Of a stretch of DNA of 64,000 nucleotides, positions 37,333-48,583 are shown piece after piece. Both the position numbers and the translations under genes were made by a program. The stretch comes from Rhodosporidiobolus odoratus (taxonomy: Eukaryota; Basidiomycota; Microbotryomycetes; Sporidiobolales; Sporidiobolaceae): NCBI GenBank assembly GCA_034387635.1, contig JAOANU010000002.1:992001-1056000 (forward strand). The letters are read 5' to 3'. Position 1 is the stretch's first letter; each line of letters starts with the position of its first letter. Below the pieces are notes generated by a model. The model had not been told where the DNA came from, did no database searches, and saw only the letters and a program-made list of their open reading frames with translations.

Positions 37333-38665
37333 TCAGGCGGAGACGCGTCCCGTACCGTAGCAGTAGGTCTGAGATCGGTCCTGAGTGCGACGGAGACCGT
37401 AGCCAGCAGGGCAGACTGCAGGGAAGCGAAAAATAAGCGAAGGAAAACATAAGATAAGGGAGAACCTCGACTTACCAACTTTGCAAAGCCCAGACTTGCA
37501 AGAGCGGACACCGATACCGTTGTATGAGCCAGGGCAGACATTACCAACCTGAAGTGCGAAGAAAGACAAGGTCAGCCAGGGCAACAGAAATGGAAAAAAG
37601 GAGCAACGCACGGAACCGCAGTTGTCGGCGTCGGTAAGAGTGTTGATGCAAGTACCCTGAGCCGAGGCAGTGTAGCCGGCAGCAGTGTCGCAAGCTGTGA
37701 CGGGAAGAAAGGCGAGAAAGGTCAGGGTGGCCGTATTGAGAAGGTCAAAGAGGAGAGAACGGACCTAGGGTGCACTGGTTGTCGCCCGAGCAGAGGTAGA
37801 CACCGTTCTGGACAGTGCCGCAGGTCTGTAAGGTACACAAGTCAGCGCCAGTAGGACAGGAGGGAAAGCGAAAGGTAGACGGACGTTGGCGCCGCAGGTA
37901 GGAGAGGAAGCAACGCAAGCACCGTCGCTGAGGACGTAGCCAGTCCGGCAGCCGACTACGAGAGATCAGAGGGTCAGTGCGGAATACAGACAACAGAGGG
38001 AAAGCCAATGAAAGACGCACCAACACATTGGTGGGTGGAGGGGCTGCAGATAGCCGCACCGTTGGCGGGGAGGTCGCTGGGGGAGGTGACAGCTTGACGG
38101 CAAACGCGGTCTACACAGGCAGAAGAAGGATCAGGAACGTGCGCGCCGAGGAGACGAGCAAGACGAAGAGAGCATACTGTTAACACCGCAGCGAATCCTT
38201 CGGAGAGCGCGAGCAAAGACGGCGCGGGCCTCGAGGTCACGCTTGGTGACGCCCTCGGCGGCGTGGATGTCGGCAACAGCGCGCTTCATCAGGGTCGAAG
38301 CCTCGCGCTCAGTGCTCTGGCGCTTGGCCTTCTTCGCGGCCTTGATCTTGGAACGCTTGATGCGAGCGGCCGCCTCCTTGCGGGACTCGGCAGATGCGCG
38401 CTTCTCGACGGCGGCGTTGTTGGAGTAGTGGGATGGGTTGGAAGTGCGGCGGTTAAGGGAGGAAGCGTCGACTGGAAAGAGCGAGGTGAAAAAGGCGACA
38501 GGGTGGAAGGTGCGATGAAAGATTTGGTGTCAGCTAGCATTCTTCGCAAGCGATAGAAGGGAAGGAGAGAAGGTGCTCACCCTTGACCGGAGTAGCAGCG
38601 GCAATGGGTGCGATGGCAGCGGCCACGAGGGCGAAGGCGAGGAAGCAGCTCTTGATGGAGGGCAT
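37333..38665 (-). CDS. Secreted cysteine-rich protein with CPL1-like domain
   Basis: CPL1-like proteins are basidiomycete secreted cysteine-rich proteins; the Cryptococcus member affects the cell surface and host response. From ATG 38665 the protein starts MPSIKSCFLAFALVAAAIAP with cleavage likely after AAA/ATP. Next is a very basic pro-like region with many Lys-Arg and Arg-Arg pairs (VEKRASAESR, AKKAKRQST, TLMKRAVADI, VTKRDLEARA), suggesting Kex2-type processing. The second half is a chain of small exons each encoding a Cys unit: DRVCRQAVTSP with ICSPSTHQC, GCRTGYVLSDGACV, TCGTVQNGVYLCSGDNQC, then ACDTAAGYTASAQGTCINTL, DADNCGSVGNVCPGSYNGIG and CKSGLCKVVCPAGYGLRR. TGA is 37333-37335. The exon-per-Cys-unit pattern suggests internal duplication. 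Function here is unknown. Confidence 0.75.
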
Positions 38666-40917
38666 GGCGGAAAGTGCTCAAGAGTAGGAGGGTAGGGCGG
38701 TGTGACGGAAATGGGGAGAAGGCGAGCTACTGGAGAGGACTACGAGGAGAAGGAGTGGGAGGAAGAAGGAGAGAGAAGGCGGAGCGACTGGTCCAAGAGC
38801 AGCGAGAATAAGAGCCCCGGCAGACGTCGATTCAAAGGTTGACCACCCCTTCTCGAGCTTCACCGGCGCCGTTAGAATTCTCAGCGATAGACTAACGCTG
38901 TCGATACTTGGTGCCCTGTGAGACACGCAGAGAAGGAAAGAACGTCGGAGGAGGAAGGTGGTTCCTCCCGCAAGGAAAACCGACGATCATACTCCGACAG
39001 GCGCGTGTGGGGCTCTCCGACTCCAGGCTGCCGTCAGACCTCGGAAAGCGGGCTATCGGAAGCGCGGTCTTTGCCTGCGGACACGACGGGAGATGCCCGT
39101 CCTCCAGCCTGTTAGGTACAGCAAGCCTCCTCCGCCTACAGCCTGCTCGCGTCTGCCAGGCCACGCACAGATCTGCAGGCGTGCCATTGAAGTTCCTTGT
39201 GCCCATCACACCAGACAATCGCCAGGTTGCATCTCGGGAACCGTATTGATCAAGATGAGGACGAGGTCTTTCGATGGGGAGCGGTAGATGGAACGCGGGA
39301 TGCGGGGCGAGTTACGGTGACTGGAGTATGTGGAGGAACGAGGCTCGACAACATCGAACAAACGGTAGTACCTGGATGCGAGATGGATTACCTCTGGCCG
39401 GAAATGGAAATGCTCTTTCTCTCCTTTTGTCACCCACCCGCTGTTGCGCTTACTCTTCCTGGGTCGATGAGCAGGCTCTATACCTCAAGCGGACTTCATA
39501 GCAGCGCATCACCACCTTACCGGCATCCTACAATGACAGCCCTCTGCTGGCACCGGTCCATCCTCGAAACCTCTCCCTCCAGCCGACTCGTAGCTGTTCC
39601 CGCGTCATCGATGCACAAACAGTTCAGCTCCTTGTGCGGCCTTGATACATTGTGTACGATCCTGGTGCTCTAGTCTATCTTTATGAGTTGTCCGGCTTGG
39701 CAGATTGGACTAGCTGGTACCGTCCGTCCTTCCCGATTGACTTGTGCTCTGCGATGTACTTCTGAACACTGCTGTTGACGACCTAACAATCGAGCAGACG
39801 TCTCTCGCCGCCCTCATGCCGGCCGCTGGAAATTACGTCTGCTTATTACGGCAACGCTCTTCCTCTCTTTTCCCCTTGGCGCCTCGAGGGCTCCGCTTTC
39901 CTCCTTCAGTCTTGCCTTTTCTTGCTGGCTCGCGCTAGCTGCTGTACGGCATTGATGCCGCCGACCCGATTTTGAACCAGCGCCGAGCACTGTGACAGCC
40001 CCAGGCAAGCAGATGAACAGTAGTCGCCTTTCGATCTGCCTTGGGACCGGGATGCCTCGATCCCCATCTTGTCTTGCAAGCCCCGAGCATTCGTATCATT
40101 GAGTAGCACTGAGTCTAGCGCTGCGTGCAAAGTCGCTCGGTCTGGCAACGCTGACAGCGAGACGCTTGAGCGGAAGAAGAAATTGCAAGGAAGAAAGCAT
40201 GAAGATCTGGCAACGGCTCACGTAGGCCACTCGCTGAGTGCAGCGCACTATTAGCTGCTGCTGACTTCAGACCGGTCGTATCAGGCGAAGGGGCCTCGGC
40301 AGGACGGACGAGGGTCGTAGGCAACAAGGGAGACGCGAAAGCGAGAGGTAATGATGACTAGTACGAAGTACGCTGGAGACCGTTGCGCGCCGTCACTGTC
40401 AAGAGCAATCGAGGCGAGCATGTGGTCTGTGAGGACTTCGGTGCAGCTCCGCAAACTGAAGTCAGTCCAGCAGGGGATCCCGACAAATCGCGATGTGTCA
40501 TACAGGAGGAAAGCAGCGGCAGGCGTGCGCCTCCTTGGCCGTGCATGTCGGCATACGTCTCGGCCCATGTTCCTACGCTGTCTTGGTAGCCCCTAGTGTA
40601 TCGCGCCACGGGCGTTGGTTTGGCGAGGCGATGTTGAGGCGGCAGTCGAAAAGGCGTCGAACGGAGGGAATAGGACGGGCAGGTAGCAGCTCTAGCAGAC
40701 TATAGCGTAAGCGTGGACCCGAAGCTGCGCGACAGCATAGAAGATGTGGACCCACGTCCTACTTGATCAAGCAAGGAAGCTCGGTTCGGAGGTCGACTCG
40801 ATACACACGACGACTCGCTTGAGACAGCTTGAGAGCTACAAGAACAGCTAACAGACACGTACAAGACAACCTAGCCACCCGCACCCTCGCTCACCCCAGC
40901 TAGAACGCGTCGACACC
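38666..40917. other. 2.2-kb stretch without a supportable gene
   Basis: The largest gap in the window. It must hold the promoters of the CPL1-like gene and UTP15. Short frames occur on both strands (for example a 75-codon minus frame at 39206-39433 and a 158-codon plus frame at 39197-39673), but I could not extend any by phase-consistent splicing or see a domain. GC content falls little. No tRNA, repeat or transposon ends were seen. A hidden intron-rich gene or long noncoding RNA cannot be excluded. Confidence 0.4.
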
Positions 40918-42938
40918 ATGGCGGAGTTCTCACGCCTGGTAGTACCCAAACCACCCAGGACCCAGACTCAAAGTGAACAGCAGAAGGAGTCAGTCTACTG
41001 GAGGAGCTTCAAGGTATGCCCCGTCTCGCTCGTAGTCCCCGAACAGCTGCCAAGGCTAAGCTTCCCTCCTCACCTTTCACCGCCTTCTTTACTTCCCCGT
41101 CTGCCAGTCTCCCATCTTCCTCAAGTCGTACGCCCCCATCACCCATGTTCACTTCTCTCCGTCCTCGCCTCACCGCTACGTCGTCACGTCCGGAACCCGC
41201 CTGCAAATATACTCGCCAAAAACCAACCGAGTGGTCAAGACCATCTCGCGGTTCAAGGAGACGGCCACTAGCGGTGAGATCAGGACGGACGGAAAGCTTG
41301 CTATTGCTGGAGACGAAGGTGGATTGGTACAGGTCTTTGACATCAACAGCCGAGCTATCCTGCGAACAATCCGCGCCCACAAGCAGTGCGTCTCTTTTCT
41401 TCCACCTGCCCCGATTTTACCCAACTCAAACATCTTCCCTCTTGCAGAGCCGTACACAAGACCAAATTCTCTCCGGGTGCTGGTACTCAGCTTCTCACCA
41501 CTTCCTCCGATACCACCGTCCGCCTCTTCGACCTTTCGACCTCCGCCTCCCTTCGAACCTTTTCCTCCCACACCGACTACGTCCGCGCCGCTTCCTTCGT
41601 TCCATCTTCTCCCTCTCTGATCTTCTCCGGCGGCTACGACGGCACCGTCCGGTTGTGGGACTCGCGTATTCCGGATTCAGAAGGATCTGGATGCGTCTGG
41701 GTCGGAAGGCATGGAAAGCCGATCGATGCGGTACTGGTCGGAGAGCAGGGAACCATGGCGATGTCTGCGGGAGGGCCCATTTTGCGAGTATGGGACCTGC
41801 TTGGAGCCTCCACTTCCCGCTCCTCAGCTGGCGGAGGTGTGTTCGGCGAGGAGATTATTGGTGGAGACGAAGGCGAGGAGGAGGAAGAGGTCGACACGGG
41901 GACGCAGTACTGCTTGAAGGCTCTCAGCAACCACCAGAAGGCGATCACCAGTCTCTGCTGGGCGGAGGCGGGTAATGGAGAGAAGCGCGTGCTCAGTGGA
42001 GGATTGGATGGGCTGGTCAAGGTCTATGACCCGCAGGAGAATTGGAGGGTCCGGCATACGATGCGATACGGAGGGCAAGTGATGAGCTTGGCGGTTTCTG
42101 TATGTTCTTCGCTTTCTCACCGAATGAGAGCTTTTCTCATCCGCTTTCTTCCACAGCCTAACAACTCGCACATCGTCGCCGGTCTCTCCGATGGGTCCCT
42201 CTCTATCCGAACGCGACCCGGTGTGGGTCGGAAAGATGGCGTTCCGATCGAACGAGTCACGCCGTCTTACGATGCCACTCTCGCCGCGATGGGTCAAAGC
42301 GGTATGGTGTTCAAGGGTGCGCAGGCGAAGGAAGGACTGAAGGCAACCTTCGAAGGTGAAGTCAAGGTTGGACGGGAACGAAAGCGGAAACTGGCGGAAT
42401 GGGACAAGATGCTCAAGAACTTCCGGTACGGGGATGCGCTGAACTCCGTCATGCGACCCGTACGTCCTAGCGACTTCCTCCTCTCGCCACCTAGGTTACA
42501 TTTTCTCATGCTTGCTTTGTGTCCAGGACGTCACCCCTGCAACCGCCTTCGCCCTGATGGAAGAGCTTATCCGACGAGACGGCCTTCCGATCGCTCTCGC
42601 AAACCGTCACGACCTCACCCTCGAACCCGTGCTCTCCTTCCTCGTCAAGCACATCACCAGTCCTCGCTTCTGTACTCTCGCTGTTGACATTGCCACGGTC
42701 CTTATCGGTGCGCCCCTTTCATTTCGTATCGTTTCTGATTCGACTGCAAAGGCTAAACCGTTCCCTCGACACAGACATCTATACTCCCACCCTTGGTCTC
42801 TCTCCTCTTATCGACACCCTCTTTACTCGATTACGGCGAAAAGTAGACGACGAGCTCGAGTTTCAACGGGATCTGGTGCAGGTTCAGGGTGCGCTGGACA
42901 TGGTGTTCGCTTGCAGTCAGCAGGGCAAGCGGGTGTAA
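40918..42938 (+). CDS. UTP15: U3 snoRNP component Utp15
   Basis: Utp15 is a WD-repeat member of the t-UTP/UtpA subcomplex needed for rDNA transcription and 18S pre-rRNA processing in the nucleolus. The start MAEFSRLVVPKPPRTQTQSE is followed by YWRSFKSPIFLKSYAPITHV, the family's hallmark near the N terminus. WD repeats include GDEGGLVQVFDINSRAILRT, TTSSDTTVRLFDLSTSASLR, FSGGYDGTVRLWDSRIPDSE, VLSGGLDGLVKVYDPQ and GLSDGSLSIRTRP. The Utp15 C-terminal helical domain reads LAEWDKMLKNFRYGDALNSV, PATAFALMEELIRRDGLPIA and LRRKVDDELEFQRDLVQVQG. TAA is 42936-42938. Six introns. An acidic insert lies in WD repeat four (41870-41895). Length is normal. Confidence 0.94.
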
Positions 42939-43116
42939 CTCTGCAGCTACTTTGCGACACATCACATACCCTCGAAGAGGCTTGACGTGAGAGAGGTTGT
43001 GGCTGGAACTGCCCCGAGAGACGGAAGACCGGGTCGATCATAGCGGTTCACTCGCACTACCCGGCCGACGCTCATGCGCCACAGCAACAACTGATGGATT
43101 TGTCAAGTCGGCCTTT

Positions 43117-46100
43117 CTACCTCCAGCATTCTGGCCTCCTTCGCAACAGCACCTTGACGTCCTCCTTCCTCAAGGCCTCTCCGATGCCCAGATCCTCCAT
43201 CATCTCAGCAAATCTAGTTCCCTCGCCCTCAGGCTCCGCATCATCAAACGCAACCTGCATAACCTTGGAGAACGTCCACTCGCCTCCCGGCAAATACGAA
43301 CCCTGTTGACTCGCTTGTGCCGGGAGTGCCAACACAGTAGCTGCCCCTCGCGCTGTGTCCCACCCCCTCATGAGACGATTGCGAGGAACTCCCGCTTCTC
43401 GTCCCGCAGCGAAGAAGCCATGCTCGAGGTCGTACTGGAATTGTTGAGCGCCGACTTCGGTCCAGTTCAGGTAGGAGAGGAAGCGGTCGTAGAAGGTTTG
43501 GGAGAGTGAGGAGGCGATTCGGCGATAGAGTGAGGTTGAGGTGGATGTCGGGAAGGACTGGACGAGGGTCGACAGAAGGGACGACAGGAGGGAGAGAGGA
43601 GAGATGAGTTCGGGGGTGAGCGAGCGGTCGGGCGAGTCTTCCTCTGGCGATAGATCCCAGCGTCTGCGATGGAAGGATTCATGTGAGCTACCGCCCACTA
43701 TGAGTAGAACAAGGGGACGTGCCTCGAGAAGTAAGGCTTGAGGTCGCCAAGGACCTCTCGCACGACGTGCCGTACGATCAGATCCTCGCTCCTCTCGGCC
43801 AAATTCTCCAGCACTTTCCGCTCGCGGTCAAAGATGGTCCCGTCACTGTTGTCGAGCACCTCCTCGGCTGCATCCTGGAGCGAACGATCGAGCTTGCCCG
43901 GGGTCGACGAAGCGGAGTTCAGGTAGTCGTACAGGGTGAGGAAGAACTGCACAAATCACCACTATGAGTGACGGTCAGGGCCGGCCCAACGAAAAGCAGA
44001 ACATACAGCGTCGTCGCCCCAGTCCTCGCACCTCTCGCTCATCCACCTCGCGCTCGCCCCCGCTCGGACGAGCCTTACCACCCCGCCTACGCCGGCTGTC
44101 GCAGCGGTGCTCTGGCCGAGAGCGCCAGGTAGGAGACCGAAGGAGAGGGATTCAAAGGCGTCCAAGGAGGAGGTGATGCGGCCAGTATAGGATTGGAGAA
44201 GCGGAAGGTGAAGGGTGAGGAGGAAAGGGAGGGTATGACGCAGCGGGATCGGGCGGTAGCGGTCTGAAGAGACACGGCTGATGTGAGTGACAGGACCTCC
44301 AGCAGAGTTCTGCAGAGCAGAGGGACGTACTGGCAAGCTGTTCCGCCAATTCTTTGACCCGGAGAGCCGAGTTCGTCGGCCTTGTTCCGCTGCCGCCCTC
44401 TCCATCGTAGTCTTCTTCAGGGACGATGTGCCAAGCGTCGGGGGCGCCGATAGTCTCAAAGTAGCGTTGATCAAAGACTGTAGAATCGAGAGAGTCAGTC
44501 GAAGCCTTGCTTCTCCCAATCCAACAAATGACGCACACTCCCGCTCGCCGTCAAGCCATCGCTCGAACCATTCCTGCCTCCCGAGGATCGTTTCGCTGAG
44601 CCCTTCCCACTCGCCCTCTTCTTCGTACTCCTGTACTTCCTCGCCCTCTTTGAGCACAGTAGGCCCGGTGCGCGGGCGATATCCTCGACTCCTAAGCTGC
44701 TGGTCGAATTCAACGACTTGGTAGACGGTGTGTGCGAGCACGGGCGGTATGGTGATGAGTTGTGGCAAGTGGTGACGAAGGCGAGAGGAAAGAGGCGGGA
44801 GGAGGAGGGAGGTGAACTCGTTCTACGAGGGGGCAGTCGGGTCAGTCAGAGATAGTAACGTGTGGGGAGATAAAGAGTCTTACCACAGCATCAATATGCT
44901 CGAAGCCATTGGAGTCGAGTAGGTACTGGATATCCTCGCTGAGGAACCGCTCGTGAGCGGTAAGAAGGTTGAGAATGTGCGAAAGAGGGTATTCAGGCTG
45001 CAGCAGCGCAGGTCAGTCCCGCGCAGACGACAGGTAAGTGCAGCAGAAGAGACGAACCTTGTCGATGCGATTCGTCCCCCGATCTCCCTCAAATTGCCAT
45101 TTAAACCGCAGAAGCAGCGGGTGTACAAGCGGAACAAGTGCGAGGAGCGGCTTGGGCTTCTTCGATGCCAAGATGGATGCCGGGGGTCCCGGTATGGGGT
45201 TGTTTGCTTGCCTAGAGACTCAGAAGGAAAGGTCAGCAAGCGGTGAGGGGCGAAGTAAGCTTACAGCGTACAGGAGTTCGAGGGTGAGAAGGTCAACAAA
45301 AGCGGTCTGAAATTCGGCGACACGAGGATCTTCATATGGGTCCAAAGGCTCCTCAAAGGCTTGCGGCCAGCCGAGGACTTCGAGTTTAGCGAGAAGACGA
45401 CTGTGCCGAAAGTAGAGGTCAGACATTGTAGAGTCACAGGTAGCTCAGGTAGAAAGGCACGACGCACCTTGACAGCACCTTGACCAGAGAGTTCCAGACC
45501 GAGTTTGCCATGCCAACAAGGTGGGAAGTGAGCGCCACGATTCCAACGCCTTCTCCGCTTGACTTGGCTGCATCTGTGTCGCAGTAGACAAGCTTGATGA
45601 AGTCCACCAGAGCGACGTATGCCCGGAAGGCTTGAGGGAGAGAACCGGAGTCGAGAGATCGCAGCACGGTGAACCTGAAGAGGGGCAAACTGGGTTAAGC
45701 CAATCGAGGTCGGAAAGGGGAAGGGAAGAAAAGGGGATAAAAAAAGAGAAGGAAACGCACGCCAGCTCTTCCGCCTTGGCGACTGCACCGAACCACTTCT
45801 TGGCCGACTCGAGCTCGTTCCTGCGCTTCGAAAGCAGGATCAACCGCTCGCGCAATGTCGAGCCACTTTGTCCGTCATGTTTTGCTTCGAGTCCGGACAC
45901 GAGCTTGTCCCGGGCTGCTCGGAGTGTATTCGCGAGCTGATCGTGTCCAGTCTTGAGGGCGGTCGTGCGCTGTTTGACGTCCTGAGTGGCTTGTTTGGCA
46001 TTGGTGACGAGAGTGCCGGTTTCGTGTTCCGACTGGGCCAACTCTCGCTCGAGTCGAGATGCGTCGGCCTGTTGTGTGGCTAGTAGGGAAACTAGGACTT

Positions 46101-46230
46101 CGCCTAGCTGACTTGGATCGAGGGGGGAAGGGAGTGCAGTTTTGAGATTGTCGCGGGCGGTTGAGCGAGCTGATGAAGTGGAAGGGGCTGCGACAAGGGA
46201 CTGGAGCTGGGTGGCGACGTCTTGATCCAT
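43117..46230 (-). CDS. Tip20/RINT1-family tethering protein
   Basis: RINT1/Tip20 proteins join Dsl1/NRZ, the ER tether for COPI vesicles; metazoan RINT1 also contacts Rad50. From ATG 46230 the protein starts MDQDVATQLQSLVAAPSTSS, with a coiled coil (LERELAQSEHETGTLVTNAK). Later exons give VWNSLVKVLSSRLLAKLEVL with LGWP, the family's WP motif, then LRFKWQFEGDRGTNRIDKPE (the conserved F-x-G-x-R-x-TNR-x-DKPEW-like block), SHILNLLTAHERFLSEDIQY, ERWLDGERE, YFETIGAPDAWHIVPEED and LRHTLPFLLTLHLPLLQSYT. The C-terminal part has YEFxxxGAQQFQYDL-like TEVGAQQFQYDLEHGFFAAG and ends with EDVKVLLRRRPECWR. About ten introns. It is head-to-head with the FAH-family gene, only 157 bp apart. Confidence 0.85.
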
Positions 46231-46387
46231 CTTAGCCGACTAGGGGATTGCGTCTAGCTGCAGCAGATTGCGGTGGGGGAGAGCGGGTTTCGTCCCGCTC
46301 CGTTCGGCACAGGTTGGCTTTCGAATCTCTGCCTCGCTCTTCTGCACCCAATTCGTCACCAGGACCGGGCGACACTCAAGCGGATAG
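46231..46387. promoter_or_regulatory. Compact bidirectional promoter
   Basis: Only 157 bp separate the TIP20/RINT1 and FAH-family start codons on opposite strands, so transcription in both directions must start here or inside the coding ends. No TATA box is obvious. A CAG-rich stretch lies at 46258-46270. Confidence 0.5.
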
Positions 46388-47533
46388 ATGACACGGCTGA
46401 GCTGGTCCCGCAGTATCCGCTTCATGGCAGCAGAGGATGGCCAGGTCCGCCCACTTCCCGAACTTTCCGGCTACTCTCCCACGCTGACTACCTCTTCCTG
46501 GCCAGATCTACTACGGTCGTACTGAGCAGCCGGGAGATATCGGGCCCCTCTACCCACTCCCGACCACGTCTTACCGCTCGCATTTTCACCGGGTCCCCTC
46601 TCTCCCCCCACACGTCCCTCACCTCCCGAGTTCTCACCGTCCAGACCCTCCTTTCCCCTTTGGCCCCTTCCGAACTCACTGCCATCCATGGACTTGGCCT
46701 ACAGTACCCCGCCGACCCCTCCAAGCCCCCTCATCTTCAGAAACCCGCCGTTGCCGTCCTTTTCTTCAAGCCAACTTCGGCACTCGCTGGACCAGGCCAA
46801 GACATCGTCGTGCCGCGGCTCGCTCGAGGCGAGAAGAATGACTACGAGGTCGAGCTTTGCGTGGTGATTGGGCGAGACTGCAGGGATGTCACTGAGGAGG
46901 CGGCCATGGACTACATTGCCGGTTACACAGTCGTCAACGATGTTTCTTCGCGTGGGCTCTGCGGGAAAGGCTTACAATGGGGCATGGGCAAGGCTTTCGA
47001 CTGTGAGTCTTCTGTGCCCCCTCTGAGTTCTGCTTCTGACCGATGTGCACCCTCGGCAGCCTGGTGTCCGATTGGTCCCGTCCTCGTCTCAGCCTCCGCG
47101 CTAGGCAGAGACCCACATGCCCTCACCATCACCACTCACATCAATGGTCAGCTAGTACAAAAAGCCTCCACAGCTGGTCTCGTCCTACGGCTGGTAAGCC
47201 TTGACCTTCTCAACCTCGACCCGACTGACCCAGTGCTTCCTCGAATATAGCCTGAGCTCATCTCTCGCCTCTCGCATGGGGCTACACTACAAGCCGGATC
47301 ACTCATTCTGACCGGGTCGCCCGTCGCCATTGGCCGCACTATGCCGGGCGATGTGACTGAGGCGAGTCCGTTCATGATGCACGGTGACGAGGTCTGGTGC
47401 TTTGTGGAGGGTTGTGGTACGTCGTTTCGCTATATTGCTCGTGACTCTAGACCTGACCTATGATCATATAGGGACGCTCATCAATACCGTGCGGGAAGAA
47501 GGCGTAGCAGGAGGGGCAACGGCGAAGTTGTAA
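46388..47533 (+). CDS. Fumarylacetoacetate hydrolase (FAH) family protein, frame conflict in exon 2
   Basis: FAH-fold enzymes cleave or decarboxylate beta-diketo acids, or tautomerise oxaloacetate, using a divalent metal. The start gives MTRLSWSRSIRFMAAEDGQ, the usual N terminus of this subfamily. The core has LGLQYPADPSKPP, AVLFFKPTSALAGPGQDIVV, the metal-binding DYEVELCVVIGRDCRDV, YTVVNDVSSRGL and LILTGSPVAIGRTMPGDVTE. TAA is 47531-47533. Introns lie near 47004-47058, 47192-47250 and 47416-47471. The problem is exon 2: the natural acceptor at 46504-46505 yields the conserved IYYG but in a frame that does not continue into ARIFTGSPLSP, while an acceptor about 30 nt downstream (GGGAG) restores the frame but loses IYYG. 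It may be a frameshift, an assembly error or alternative splicing. Substrate unknown. Confidence 0.82.
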
Positions 47534-47836
47534 ACCCATCATTGTACCATGCTCCAGGCTGGTAAGGCAGCAGCAGTTGAGGGGAGCTTGTCAGGGAGGT
47601 AACTTTCTCAAGCTCCTCAGGAGCAATGAAGGCGGGGTTAGAGGCGGTCGAAAAAAAGAAGCAACGGTGGCCTGTGTACAAGTCTTAGTACGTTCAGTCG
47701 TATGGAAGTCGATGTCGGTATAGAATTACAATTCCTTCTTCCACCGCCGTCGACTGCAACATCGAGCAGTATCGAAATCTCCCCAGCCCACCCTCTCTAC
47801 CCATCTTCCTCCAGCATCGCTCCTCCCACACGTCCC
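47534..47836. other. Convergent 3' region
   Basis: Between the FAH-family stop and the stop of the possible small minus-strand gene. Nothing coding seen. Confidence 0.35.
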
Positions 47837-48128
47837 TCACACAATCGGCGAAGCAGGCTCATCGTAATCGCCCTTCTCAACGAAGCCGACCTTGTCACCC
47901 TTTGCCAGTCTGTGGGGTCATGCGTCAGCTCAAGGCGAGAATGCGGGATTGAGAAGGTAACAAATGGGATTGGAGGGAAGAAAGGCGACTCACGCATTGT
48001 CAGCAACGTCTTTCGCGAAGAAGTGCGGCACACGGGGCATACATGAGTGTAGACTTGTCTCGACTATGGGATAGGATAGAGAGTGTAGCTACTCACGACT
48101 TGCTGAACTCCGACCTTGGCTTGACCAT
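47837..48128 (-). CDS. Possible small gene, 48 residues, three exons
   Basis: Three exons join in phase: 48128-48115, 48053-47994 and 47909-47837, total 147 nt with TGA. The product starts MVKPSLHSCMPRVPHFFAKD and ends GDKVGFVEKGDYDEPASPIV. The central intron has a GTGAGT donor and a CCACAG acceptor with a CTGAC upstream, typical of this genome, which is the best evidence. The first intron uses a weaker donor (GTCGGA) and acceptor (CAAG). I recognise no family. An alternative is that translation begins at the internal Met of CMPRVPHFF. It could also be the last exons of a longer, differently spliced gene. Confidence 0.38.
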
Positions 48129-48583
48129 CGCTAGTCTCCGCACAGCTCCTCCGGCGACCACGAACTGCCGGCGACCTACTGCTCATTGAGCCACGCGGGC
48201 ACCGCAGTGTGTAACCAGCGGCCTACGAAGCGCTACTGGATATAGGTGAAATGGGCGCAAAGGTGGGGAAAAAACTCCGGGCTGAAGGGACGGGAGCCGG
48301 CACGGGGACGACACTGCCCGGGCTTGGACGCCGCAACAGTGCCGTAGCAGCGGAGGTCGCTCAGCGGGAGGGCCGCCCTCGCTCCGGAAAAGAGAGGTAC
48401 AGTAGCCCGTATCCCCTTTGACGGCCAACTCAAGTCTGATGTTCCATTTGTGCAATGCAATGCAAGAAAGCCAAAGAATAGTCAACATGGAACGAGACCC
48501 CACACCTCCCTAAAACCTGAGAGACTGTGGCAACGCACAACACAGAGAAGAGGATAACAAAGTCCAGCTCCAGAACCCTCACC
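48129..48583. other. Intergenic stretch
   Basis: Upstream of the possible small gene and downstream of the large minus-strand gene ending at 48584. Minus-strand frames here lack splice or domain support. Nothing else seen. Confidence 0.35.

Noticed and set aside
39206..39433. 75-codon minus-strand frame with protein-like composition
   Set aside because: Third-position bias is only slightly above background and the opposite strand is equally open; no in-phase neighbouring exons found.
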